Source: Granulicella arctica (GTDB lineage: Bacteria > Acidobacteriota > Terriglobia > Terriglobales > Acidobacteriaceae). Taken from it: a DNA stretch of 64,000 nt. The position numbers were made by a program, and so were the translations under genes. Every line of letters begins with the position of its first letter. The stretch's first letter is position 1. The notes under the pieces are model-generated. The model ran no database searches. It saw only the letters and a program-made list of their open reading frames with translations, and was not told where the DNA came from. Shown here in pieces: positions 1 to 7,517 of this stretch. The stretch covers positions 682,001 through 746,000 of the forward strand of contig NZ_JACCCW010000001.1 in NCBI RefSeq assembly GCF_013410065.1, written 5' to 3'.

Positions 1-714
1 TTCTCGCCGCTACAGGTGGGGACCCGTTCCGCTGTTCTCACCGTCACCGATTCAACCTCAGGAGTACAGCAGACCGTGGCTCTGACGGGCTCCGGCCAGT
101 TCCCGCCGCCATCAGCTTCACCCTCTTCCGTCAACTTCGGAAACATTCAACTAGGCTCCACCTCTAGCGCTCCCATCACCCTCAGCGCGCCGGCAAATCA
201 TCCTCTCAAAATCGTCCTTTGGAGCGGCGGCAGCCCGGGCTTCAGTGTCTCCGCATCCTCATGCGCAACGACCCCTTGTCAGATCAATGCCACCTTTTCG
301 CCCACGTCTACAGGAAGCGCAAGTACCTTCGTACAGTTCACCGACACAGTCAGTAGCGAGCAAAGCTCTGTCGAGCTTAGTGGCATTGGTGGCATCCCCG
401 TCATCTCACTCTCTCCCTCCAGCATCGCCTTCCCGTCCCGGAACATCGGCACTACATCCGTCGCGCAAACCGTTACTCTGACCAACACCGGCAACGCATA
501 CCTGAATACTCCAACTATCACGCTTCTCGGAACGAACTCAACCGATTTCACCGAAACAAACACCTGCACCAGTACGCTTGCCCCGAACGCAAGCTGCGCG
601 ATATCCGTCTCCTTCGCACCACAGGAGGCCGGCAGCCTCTCCGCCAGTGTTCAGATCACGAGCAACGCCTCCAACTCACCCGTAACCCTGCCGCTCACCG
701 GAACTGCTAACTAG
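1..714 (+). CDS. Choice-of-anchor D domain protein, 3' part only
   Basis: The reading frame is open from base 1, so the gene starts left of the window and only about 237 C-terminal residues are visible. At least two Ig-like repeats of about 100 residues can be seen. Each has the pattern S-P-S-S-(V/I)-x-F, then G-(S/T)-T-S, then a NT(G/C) and S-F-A-P-like element, typical of the ASH/HYDIN 'choice-of-anchor D' family. Such domains form beta-sandwich repeats in large exported proteins. No anchor or sorting motif follows the last repeat, and the protein stops at PLTGTAN. The specific function is unknown. It is followed by a 155-base gap before purN with no obvious terminator. Confidence 0.75.
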   Translation, partial: FSPLQVGTRSAVLTVTDSTSGVQQTVALTGSGQFPPPSASPSSVNFGNIQLGSTSSAPITLSAPANHPLKIVLWSGGSPGFSVSASSCATTPCQINATFSPTSTGSASTFVQFTDTVSSEQSSVELSGIGGIPVISLSPSSIAFPSRNIGTTSVAQTVTLTNTGNAYLNTPTITLLGTNSTDFTETNTCTSTLAPNASCAISVSFAPQEAGSLSASVQITSNASNSPVTLPLTGTAN

Positions 715-869
715 ACGTCGCCCAACATCCAGGCAAGCCATAGTACGATGCAGGAAGGCTCGCCGTTCTGCTGCAAACAGAAGGCTGCCCGAGACCTTGG
801 ACCCTGCAACACCGTCCATACCTCCAAAGTACTGATGCGGCACCGCCGCTCACCCCCAAAGGAGAACGC

Positions 870-1499
870 GTGAAGCGCCTGGGCATCCTCTTATCCGGCA
901 GAGGCTCGAACTTTCTTGCCATCGCCGAAGCCATCCGTCACCACCGCCTCCTCGGCGCGGAGATCGCAGTCGTCCTCTCCAACCGCGACGACGCCCCCGG
1001 CCTCGGCTTCGCCCGCGAGTTCGGCATTCCCGCCTTCTCCATCCCCTCCGCCGGCCGCAAACGCGCCGAGCACGACGCCGAAATGATCGCCCGCCTGCGC
1101 CAGCACCGCATCGATCTCGTCTGCCTCGCCGGCTACATGCGCATCATCTCGCCCGCCTTCGTCGCCGCCTTCCCCAACCGCATCCTCAACGTCCACCCCT
1201 CGCTGCTCCCTGCCTTCCCCGGCCTGGACGCCCAGGGGCAAGCCCTCGCATTCGGCGTCAAGGTTGCAGGTTGCACCGTCCACTTCGTAGACGAGGCCGT
1301 CGATCATGGAGTCATCATCCTCCAACGTACCGTTCCCGTAAAGGACGACGACACCCCCGATACCCTCTCCGCCTGCATCCTTGAGCAGGAGCACCTAGCC
1401 TACCCCGAAGCCATCGGCCGCGTCCTCTCGGGCGAGTTCCGCATCGACAACCGCCGCTTTATCCCTACCAAAACTCCGTCAGGCCCCCACCACACCTGA
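870..1499 (+). CDS. purN: Phosphoribosylglycinamide formyltransferase
   Basis: Cytoplasmic GAR transformylase that transfers the formyl group from 10-formyl-THF to GAR in de novo purine synthesis. The N-terminus shows the family's phosphate-binding LLSGRGSNF. The catalytic triad aligns with the known E. coli Asn106/His108/Asp144 as N107, H109 (motif NVHPSLLP) and D145 (VDHG). The length of 209 residues is normal. The start is GTG at 870, chosen because AAAGGAG at 858-864 is a good ribosome binding site. The formyl donor pathway enzyme FolD is encoded 4 kb downstream on the other strand, but the two are not in one operon. The last ten residues (about TPSGPHHT) are an unremarkable tail. Confidence 0.95.
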   Translation: MKRLGILLSGRGSNFLAIAEAIRHHRLLGAEIAVVLSNRDDAPGLGFAREFGIPAFSIPSAGRKRAEHDAEMIARLRQHRIDLVCLAGYMRIISPAFVAAFPNRILNVHPSLLPAFPGLDAQGQALAFGVKVAGCTVHFVDEAVDHGVIILQRTVPVKDDDTPDTLSACILEQEHLAYPEAIGRVLSGEFRIDNRRFIPTKTPSGPHHT

Positions 1500-1599
1500 C
1501 TCTCCCCACAGACTCCGTCATCCCGGGCGAAGGCTCTCGCAGTCTTATCGCAAGCGCCACAGTTGGAGGAATCGAATCTGCTTTTCAAACCCTTCAGCC

Positions 1600-2634
1600 C
1601 TAAAACCCACGCCCCGGCTGCATCGGAATCACCTTCAGCAACGCTCCCAGCGCAAACAGCAGCAGCACAAAGAACACCATCGTCCGCGTATCCGGCTCCT
1701 CCGGCGTGTCCTTCGTAAACAGCCGATACACCATCCCCGCCGCGACCAGCAGAAACACCTTCTGATCCGTCAGCGCAAAGAAGAGCACACACGCCGCCAG
1801 CAACAGGCCGCGCTGCACTCGGCTCAGCGCCACCACCGCCTGGCCACCATCCAGCATCCACACCGGGATCAGGTTGATCAGATTCAGCCATGCCCCTGCA
1901 TGCGCCAACGCCGCAAACACCGGCATCCGCGTGTACAGGTACAGCCCCATACACCCAGCCGCCGCAAACAGTCCAAACAGCGGTCCTGCCAGTGCAATCT
2001 CCGCCCGCGTCGCCACCGAGATATCGAACCCCTGCCACCGGACATACGCGCCCAGCCCCGGCAGAAACACCGGCAGATCCGCCTTCAGCCCATTCCGCTT
2101 CACCGCCGCCACATGCCCCAGCTCGTGGATCAGGATCTGCACCGCAAACCCCACCCCAAACCACGGCCCGAACAGCGTCCAGTACACCCCCAGAAACAGC
2201 GCAAAGCTCAGCAAAAATTTCAACTTCAGCAGCAGAAAGAAGAAAGTCTTCAGCTTCGCCAACACCACCGCAATCGGAGCCAGCGGTCCCAATCGCTTCG
2301 TCCAGTTCGGCTTCCCCTGCGGACGATCCAACGCCGCAGTCTTCGCATTCCCTGCAATCCGTTCATCGAGCTCCCGCAGATGTTGCCGTATCCAATCCGC
2401 CTGTGTCGCCCCCTTCGGCAGCAGCGGCAACGCCGACCGCCAAAGCTCCCGAGCCTCGATCACACTCCCAGCTCGCTCCAGCTCCAGCGCCTCCTTCGAG
2501 ATCGCATCCAGCCGCTCCCGATGCACCAGCGTCTGGCATCGCGGACACGCCAGCTCGCCCGAACGCAGCTCCGCCTGGCACACAGGACAAACCCGCGCCG
2601 AAGCTGAGAGAACGACTGGCTGAAAAAGTCCCAT
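1600..2634 (-). CDS. Site-2 protease family (M50) metalloprotease with N-terminal zinc ribbon
   Basis: Predicted integral membrane zinc metalloprotease. Residues about 16-33 carry CPVC and CPRC pairs, a small zinc ribbon, followed by a helical soluble segment to about residue 110. The membrane part contains HELGH (170-174), the zinc-binding and catalytic motif. The third-ligand region NLIPVWMLDGG follows at about 254-264, as in the M50/S2P family. There is no PDZ domain, unlike RseP. The start ATG overlaps the stop of the upstream gene by one base (TGATG), so translation is probably coupled. It is the last gene of the minus-strand run with htrA, which suggests joint action on membrane substrates (inference). 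Confidence 0.85.
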   Translation of the reverse strand: MGLFQPVVLSASARVCPVCQAELRSGELACPRCQTLVHRERLDAISKEALELERAGSVIEARELWRSALPLLPKGATQADWIRQHLRELDERIAGNAKTAALDRPQGKPNWTKRLGPLAPIAVVLAKLKTFFFLLLKLKFLLSFALFLGVYWTLFGPWFGVGFAVQILIHELGHVAAVKRNGLKADLPVFLPGLGAYVRWQGFDISVATRAEIALAGPLFGLFAAAGCMGLYLYTRMPVFAALAHAGAWLNLINLIPVWMLDGGQAVVALSRVQRGLLLAACVLFFALTDQKVFLLVAAGMVYRLFTKDTPEEPDTRTMVFFVLLLFALGALLKVIPMQPGRGF

Positions 2635-3284
2635 CAGCTCTGAGCCGCACCGCCATGCGGTCCGGTGATCCGGTACTCAGACCCAGCCGTCATCGCCCAC
2701 GCCGTGCGTATCCCGATAAACAGAATGAACAACCCAATCACACCGCTCACCCCATCCCGAAGCTCCAAAAACGGCGACAGAAGACCATACTTCAGCAGAA
2801 AGATCGCAAACCTCTGGCTCATCGCGAAGTGTAGCTCAGGATTCGCCTTTTGGGTCGCATGCAAAATAACGATCAGGCTCGCCGAAGACACCGACACATA
2901 CGTCAGCACTGCCGCCGCAATCTGGTACCGACGACCTCCCCGCCCCTCCGACCCCAGCTTCATCCCCTTACCGATCAGCCACCCAACTGCAAGCGCCACA
3001 TACCCAATCGTCCATCCCGTCCCAATCTCGACCGCCGCATACAGCGCACTCCCCACAACCGCTGCGACGATCCCCGCCGCAATCGCCTTCGAAAATGCTA
3101 TATACGCGCCCTCAGCCGGAGCCTGCACCGCCATATTCGCGCACGGTTCGCATATTGGCTCCCCATCCATCCGGAAGAACCGCTCCACCAGCGTCTGTCC
3201 GCACCGCACACACTGCTCCGTAGGCGGCAACTGCGACCCCCCGCCATACTCAGCCTTCTCGAAGCTCGGCAAATTCGTCGACAT
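2634..3284 (-). CDS. Zinc-finger membrane protein of unknown function
   Basis: 216 residues. The N-terminal cytoplasmic part has CVRCGQ at about 24-29 and CEPCA near 46, a treble-clef or B-box-like four-cysteine site. It is followed by about four hydrophobic segments (around 65-85, 88-105, 120-142 and 170-195). No enzymatic motif is seen. A ribosome binding site AGGAACG lies just upstream of ATG 3284. The gene sits 29 bases after htrA and overlaps the M50 protease gene by one base, so all three are probably co-transcribed. A role as substrate or partner of the two proteases is only inferred from position. Confidence 0.7.
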   Translation of the reverse strand: MSTNLPSFEKAEYGGGSQLPPTEQCVRCGQTLVERFFRMDGEPICEPCANMAVQAPAEGAYIAFSKAIAAGIVAAVVGSALYAAVEIGTGWTIGYVALAVGWLIGKGMKLGSEGRGGRRYQIAAAVLTYVSVSSASLIVILHATQKANPELHFAMSQRFAIFLLKYGLLSPFLELRDGVSGVIGLFILFIGIRTAWAMTAGSEYRITGPHGGAAQS

Positions 3285-3313
3285 TTTCGTTCCTACCCTT
3301 CGCCTGCCAACTC

Positions 3314-4516
3314 TTAGACCTGTTCGCCCTGCGATCCCGGAACAGTATCCTTCGCATCGCCCAGCGTCACCTTCACACTCAGCTTCTTCTGGCCACGGAA
3401 CACCGTCAACGTCACCGTATCACCTGCCCGATGCGTATTCATCGCGGCCGAGAGATCCTGCGGACTCGCAATCTCCTGCCCATCCATCGCCACAATCAGA
3501 TCGCCACCCAGCATCACCGGCACATTGCCGTCATACATCTTCTGCGTCCCGCCATGCAGTCCGGCCTTCTCCGCCGCACCGCCCGGCAACACCCGCTCAA
3601 TCAAAATCCCATAGTCCGACGGCAGCCCAATCTGTTGCGCAATATCCGGCCCAATCGGCAGCGTCACAATATCCAGCGAAGGCCGTCGCACCCGGCCATA
3701 CTTCGCAAAATCATCCAGCACAGCCTTCGCCGTATCGATCGGAATCGCAAACCCGATCCCCGACGACTGATCCGCTCCATTCGACGCAATCATCGTCGTA
3801 ATCCCAATCACCTCACCCCGCGAGTTCAGCAACGGCCCACCCGAGTTGCCCGGATTCACCGCCGCATCCGTCTGGATCGCATCCTCAATCGGATTGCCCT
3901 CCTGCCCGCGAATCGACCGGATCGCCGACACAATCCCGCGCGTCATCGTCCCCGAAAGCCCGAACGGATTGCCGATCGCATACACCCTCTGCCCAACGAT
4001 CAAACTATGCGACTCCGCCAGCGTCGCCGGAACCAGATTCGGCACATTGTTGATCTTGATCAGCGCCAGGTCATGCCCCTTGTCCACCGTCAGCACCGTC
4101 GCCTTGTACTTGTGCTTGTCCGAGAGCGTCACCTCAACCCGCTGCGCATTGTTGATCACATGGTTGTTCGTCAGGATCAGCCCATCCTTGTTCAGGATGA
4201 ACCCCGATCCCTGCCCCTGCTGTGGAACCGGCCCATAGAAGAAGTTGAACGCCACCGCCGTCGAGGTAATATTCACCACCGAAGGCAGCGCCTTCTTGTA
4301 CACCGCGATATTCTGCTGTTCCTCCGAATCAAACGCAGGGGCAGCAGACGCCGTCGTCAACGAGAGCGGACCCGTAATCGCGCCGCCCTCCGTCTCCATC
4401 GGCTTGACACCATGCTGGACCCAGCGCGCGAGCGAACCAGTCGTCGCAACTCGCGTCGTCAGATAGTAAAAGCCGGAGAGCAAAACTAGGACCAGCAGAA
4501 CAGGGCGCAGCTTCAT
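3314..4516 (-). CDS. HtrA/DegS-like serine protease with one PDZ domain
   Basis: Trypsin-like protease anchored by a single N-terminal hydrophobic helix (residues about 5-20) with no clear signal cleavage site, so it is probably a periplasm-facing membrane-anchored enzyme. The catalytic triad is visible as H119 (TNNHV), D149 (GHDLALI) and S225 (GNSGGP). One C-terminal PDZ domain spans about residues 285-385. This architecture matches DegS rather than the two-PDZ DegP. The open frame extends two codons upstream to a TTG, but ATG 4516 is preferred. It lies 63 bases after the higA-like gene and upstream of the zinc-finger and M50 genes. It may perform the first cut before intramembrane proteolysis (inference). 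Confidence 0.9.
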   Translation of the reverse strand: MKLRPVLLVLVLLSGFYYLTTRVATTGSLARWVQHGVKPMETEGGAITGPLSLTTASAAPAFDSEEQQNIAVYKKALPSVVNITSTAVAFNFFYGPVPQQGQGSGFILNKDGLILTNNHVINNAQRVEVTLSDKHKYKATVLTVDKGHDLALIKINNVPNLVPATLAESHSLIVGQRVYAIGNPFGLSGTMTRGIVSAIRSIRGQEGNPIEDAIQTDAAVNPGNSGGPLLNSRGEVIGITTMIASNGADQSSGIGFAIPIDTAKAVLDDFAKYGRVRRPSLDIVTLPIGPDIAQQIGLPSDYGILIERVLPGGAAEKAGLHGGTQKMYDGNVPVMLGGDLIVAMDGQEIASPQDLSAAMNTHRAGDTVTLTVFRGQKKLSVKVTLGDAKDTVPGSQGEQV

Positions 4517-4579
4517 CGTCAAAACACCTACCGCTTAAAGTGGCGCGCAGAACACTCCTCGCGCGCTCTCTTATTGTAG

Positions 4580-4981
4580 TCAACCAGCTCGTCGCGCATG
4601 AGTAAGAGGTCTCGTTCCAGCCGCTTCCAGCTTTAACGGCCGCACATCGGCCTGGATGATGCTTTCCAACTCCAGCCGAGCCTTCGAGAGATCGTACCCC
4701 GCCTGAAGATTCAGCCAAAACTCAGCCGACGTTCCGAAGTAGCGTGCCAATCGCAGTGCAGTGTCGGGAGTAACACTTCGGCGACCATGGAGTATCTCTC
4801 CAACCCGTGTCGGCGGCATCCGCGTCTGCACAGCAAGATGGTTCGCGCTGATCCCCATCGGCTTCAAAAAATCTTCATTGAGAATAATGCCCGGATGGGT
4901 CATGACCCCCTTGATGCGCCAGCCTGCTGCCGGTCTTTTGATGGTCATAGGCCCTTCGTTCTCTGGATAATCTAACCGCAT
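4580..4981 (-). CDS. HigA family antitoxin-like HTH regulator, no toxin partner
   Basis: 133 residues with a HigA-type N-terminus (THPGIILNEDFLKPMGIS) and an XRE helix-turn-helix including LARYFGTSAEFWLNLQ, which is highly characteristic of HigA antitoxins. HigA normally neutralises the mRNA interferase HigB, which is usually encoded immediately upstream. Here the upstream gene is coaE, whose stop codon lies three bases before ATG 4981, and no HigB-like ORF is present on either side. A second candidate start is ATG 4948, which begins at MTIKRPAAG. The protein may be an orphan that regulates its own operon or pairs in trans with a remote toxin; both ideas are inference. Confidence 0.85.
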   Translation of the reverse strand: MRLDYPENEGPMTIKRPAAGWRIKGVMTHPGIILNEDFLKPMGISANHLAVQTRMPPTRVGEILHGRRSVTPDTALRLARYFGTSAEFWLNLQAGYDLSKARLELESIIQADVRPLKLEAAGTRPLTHARRAG

Positions 4982-4984
4982 GCG

Positions 4985-5635
4985 CTATACGCGAACGGGA
5001 ATAGCCGCAACGAGCTCCCGCCATACCCGCTCCACCTGCACTTGCAGCCCTGCCACGTCCCCATCATTCACCAGCACATAGTCGCAGAATGGAATCTTCT
5101 CCTCGTCCGGCATCTGCAAAGCCATCCTGCGCCGAGCCTCAGCCTCGACTGCAACCTTTGCGGCCTCCGTCGCGCAAGACCGCTCCACAAACCGAGCGAT
5201 CTTCGCCGACTCCGGAGCCGTAACCAGCACCATCCGGTCGAAACGCTCCCGCCATCCACGCGGCCCAGCGTACCTTGTCTCAAAGATCAGAGCCGACTCC
5301 ACCACTACAATCGCCCGCGCATCCCTCTCTCCAATCTCCTCGATCAGCCGCTCCTGCTGCGCGATCACCGCCGGATGCACAATGCCGTTCAATTCCTCAA
5401 CCCCGCCCTGTTCGAACGCCAGTCGCGCCAACGCCGGACGATCCAGCTCCCCACTGGCAAGCACAACCCCCTGCCCAAAGCGCGCAACGATCTCCGCAAA
5501 CACCGCTTGCCCCGGCCGCATCAGCTCCCGGCCAATCGCATCCGCCCCAAGCACATGCGCTCCGCGTTCGGCGAACATCCGTGCAGCCGTAGACTTCCCA
5601 CTGCCCAGCCCACCCGTCAACCCAACGCGGAGCAT
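4985..5635 (-). CDS. coaE: Dephospho-CoA kinase
   Basis: Last step of coenzyme A synthesis: ATP-dependent phosphorylation of the 3'-hydroxyl of dephospho-CoA. The P-loop GLTGGLGSGKST is at residues 6-17. It is followed by GADAIGRELMRPG, the conserved Asp-containing CoA-site region, and by the R-rich lid segment ARRRMALQMP. The length of 216 residues is usual. ATG 5635 follows the folD stop by four bases, so the two are co-transcribed. The joining of folate and CoA cofactor genes looks like housekeeping. Confidence 0.95.
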   Translation of the reverse strand: MLRVGLTGGLGSGKSTAARMFAERGAHVLGADAIGRELMRPGQAVFAEIVARFGQGVVLASGELDRPALARLAFEQGGVEELNGIVHPAVIAQQERLIEEIGERDARAIVVVESALIFETRYAGPRGWRERFDRMVLVTAPESAKIARFVERSCATEAAKVAVEAEARRRMALQMPDEEKIPFCDYVLVNDGDVAGLQVQVERVWRELVAAIPVRV

Positions 5636-5639
5636 CTGT

Positions 5640-6572
5640 CTATTTCACCGGCAACCCACGACGCAGCTTCGCCGCCGTCACCGTGTTCGCCATCAACATC
5701 GCAATCGTCAGCGCGCCTACGCCTCCCGGAACCGGCGTATACGCCCCAGACAGCGCAAACGCCGCCGGATGAATATCACCCACCACCACCGACCCGCGCT
5801 TGGCAAACGTCGCCACCCGCCCTGCATCTCCCGGGAAGAAGCCCTCCACCTCTGCCGCATCCGTCACCCGGTTAATCCCCACATCGATCAGCGTCGCCCC
5901 CGGCTTCACCATCTCCGCCGTCACAAACCCCGGCTGACCGATCGCTGCAACCAGCAGATCCGCCTCCCGCGTAATCTTTGCAAGATCCTTCGTCTTACTA
6001 TGGCAAATCGTCACCGTCGCCGAGGCGTTCAACAACATCATCGCCGCTGGCTTACCCACAATATCCGACCTCCCCACAACCACCGCATTCTGCCCGGCAA
6101 TCGGCAGGTTGCTCCGCTTCAATATCTCAAGAATCCCAGCAGGCGTGCACGGAGCCAGCCCAGGCTGCCCACTCTGCAAGCGGCCTGCATTGATCGGGTG
6201 GAACCCATCCACATCCTTATCCGGCGAAACCGCCTCCAGCAACCGCCGCGTATCCACATGCTTCGGCAGCGGCAACTGGATCAGAATCCCGTCGATATCC
6301 TCCCGCACGTTCAGCTCCGCCACCAGCGCCAGCATCTCTTCCGTCGTAATCGTCTCCGGCGGCGTCAGCATCTCGCTGAAGATCCCCAGCTCCCCGCACG
6401 TCTTCACCTTGCTCCGGACATAAATCTCCGACGCTGGCACATGCCCCACCAGGATCACGGCCAGCCCCGGCACGATCCCTTTCGCCGCCAATGCCTTGAC
6501 CTCTGCCCCAACCTCTGCCTTGATGCTGGCAGCTATCGCAATTCCATCGAGAATACGTGCACCTGAACTCAT
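5640..6572 (-). CDS. folD: Bifunctional methylene-THF dehydrogenase/methenyl-THF cyclohydrolase
   Basis: Interconverts 5,10-methylene-THF, methenyl-THF and 10-formyl-THF in the cytoplasm. The substrate-binding N-terminal domain has YVRSKVKTCGELGI with the catalytic Lys, followed by ILIQLPLPKH and DKDVDGFHP. The Rossmann part has VVVGRSDIVGKP, then ATVTICHSKT and the C-terminal PVPGGVGALT. The open frame extends to 6632, but that would overlap the divergent Trm112 gene. ATG 6572 gives the usual family N-terminus (about 310 residues). The GGAGGT directly abutting this ATG is too close to serve well, so the exact start is uncertain. It is the first gene of the minus-strand run reaching 1600. Confidence 0.93.
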   Translation of the reverse strand: MSSGARILDGIAIAASIKAEVGAEVKALAAKGIVPGLAVILVGHVPASEIYVRSKVKTCGELGIFSEMLTPPETITTEEMLALVAELNVREDIDGILIQLPLPKHVDTRRLLEAVSPDKDVDGFHPINAGRLQSGQPGLAPCTPAGILEILKRSNLPIAGQNAVVVGRSDIVGKPAAMMLLNASATVTICHSKTKDLAKITREADLLVAAIGQPGFVTAEMVKPGATLIDVGINRVTDAAEVEGFFPGDAGRVATFAKRGSVVVGDIHPAAFALSGAYTPVPGGVGALTIAMLMANTVTAAKLRRGLPVK

Positions 6573-6599
6573 ACCTCCATGGTATCGCGCCACATTGGC

Positions 6600-6605
6600 T
6601 AAACT
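6600..6605 (+). promoter_or_regulatory. Candidate leaderless -10 element of the Trm112 gene
   Basis: TAAACT ends seven bases before ATG 6613, which puts the expected transcription start at or next to the A of the start codon. No ribosome binding site is present. Confidence 0.5.
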
Positions 6606-6612
6606 GAATGAC

Positions 6613-6789
6613 ATGAGTGCCCGCCCCCTCACCCAGCACGATCTCCGCCAGCTCGTCTGTCCCGTCTGCCATCAACCCCTCAGTCTCGAATCGGCTCCCG
6701 CTTCCATCCGCTGTACCGGCTGCGCACGCCTTTACCCCGTCGTCGACGGACTTCCAATCCTGCTCGCCTCGCGGATTCTCGCCATGTAA
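6613..6789 (+). CDS. Trm112 family zinc-ribbon protein
   Basis: 58-residue protein. It has CPVC at about residues 16-19 and CTGC further on, then LYPVVDGLPILL, the standard Trm112/YcaR signature. Members are small zinc-binding partners or activators of methyltransferases and other enzymes; the partner here is unknown. The start ATG 6613 was chosen because homologues begin shortly before the first Cys pair. No Shine-Dalgarno is present, but TAAACT lies seven bases upstream, consistent with a leaderless transcript. It is divergent from folD, with 40 bases between the starts. Confidence 0.85.
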   Translation: MSARPLTQHDLRQLVCPVCHQPLSLESAPASIRCTGCARLYPVVDGLPILLASRILAM

Positions 6790-7145
6790 CCGATAACAAA
6801 CCGCACAGTCATCGATCCACAGACCAATATATTCTTTAGTAATCATTAATTGAGGTTACTAAATGGCATACACGTAGAGGCTTTTGTTCCTGCCTCCCCA
6901 CAAAAAGAAAAAAAGCGCGCGTCCATTCAAACCTTTCTTCTCGCGCCGCCTACGGATGTCCCCTATAATTTTGCAAACAGAACAGCGAAATAAGTACAGA
7001 CTCAACAATCCAATTCCTTCCCGGTTACGTAACAATTCCACAGCATTACGGAAGATTGTTCCTATGGAAGCCTCAACAGCGTTTTAGATCGCTTGCCGCT
7101 CAGGTAACCAATCGATCTTTCAAGAAGCAACCGCGGAGAAATGCT
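6790..7145. other. AT-rich intergenic region without a supported gene
   Basis: About 350 bases, clearly more AT-rich than the surroundings, with an A-run near 6901-6913 and a TATAAT at 6964-6969. Short ORFs on both strands have no ribosome binding site or recognisable product, so I do not call them. The region most likely holds the promoter and leader of the small gene at 7146. Confidence 0.5.
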
Positions 7146-7388
7146 ATGAACAAAACAATTACGATTGAAAAATTTGCGGCCACTGACTTAGCCGAACTAC
7201 GCAAAGAACTCAAGCAGTCGGGCCTCGACTCCTGGCAGGCCGCTGAACTCATCAGCGCCTTCCTCTCCGGCCGCGGCTACGGTGTCGCCAGCAATGACCT
7301 CCGCAGCGCAACCACGCGCATCGACACCTTTGCTTGTTCGATCCAACATATGCAGGAAGAGCTCGAAAAAGTAGCCTTCTTTATGTAG
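7146..7388 (+). CDS. Small protein of unknown function (80 residues)
   Basis: The start ATG 7146 is supported by GGAGAA at 7135-7140, five bases upstream. The protein begins MNKTITIEKFAA and is mostly helical by composition, with two amphipathic stretches, and ends LEKVAFFM. It has no signal peptide, cysteine motif or transmembrane helix. It resembles short acidobacterial hypothetical proteins with a heptad-like leucine and alanine pattern. I do not recognise a family. It stands alone between the AT-rich region and the patatin gene. Confidence 0.6.
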   Translation: MNKTITIEKFAATDLAELRKELKQSGLDSWQAAELISAFLSGRGYGVASNDLRSATTRIDTFACSIQHMQEELEKVAFFM

Positions 7389-7505
7389 CCGTCTGCCGTC
7401 GCGCTGTTGTTTTGCAACACTCTCAAGTCTGCTCCTGACTCTGCAATACTCTTGCTCCTCCCCCAGCAACGAAACCTCCCCCTCTCCCCTTACAACCTCC
7501 TGTTG

Positions 7506-7511
7506 TAGCCT
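7506..7511 (+). promoter_or_regulatory. Candidate leaderless -10 element of the patatin gene
   Basis: TAGCCT ends six bases before ATG 7518, and no Shine-Dalgarno is present. Confidence 0.4.
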
Positions 7512-7517
7512 TGTGCC

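Noticed and set aside
891..1394. Long open frames antisense to purN and to most other genes (also at 12200, 14247, 38585, 42223 and 54937)
   Set aside because: They arise from the strong GC bias at third codon positions. Their translations are low-complexity Gly/Ala/Asp/Glu-rich or Pro/Arg-rich and lack family motifs, whereas the opposite strand encodes recognisable proteins.
1517..1560. Further copy of repeat family A after purN
   Set aside because: Only GTCATCC and a few scattered bases match; too diverged to call.
6859..7041. 60-codon minus-strand ORF in the AT-rich intergenic region
   Set aside because: No ribosome binding site and no recognisable product; an open frame of this size is expected in AT-rich DNA.
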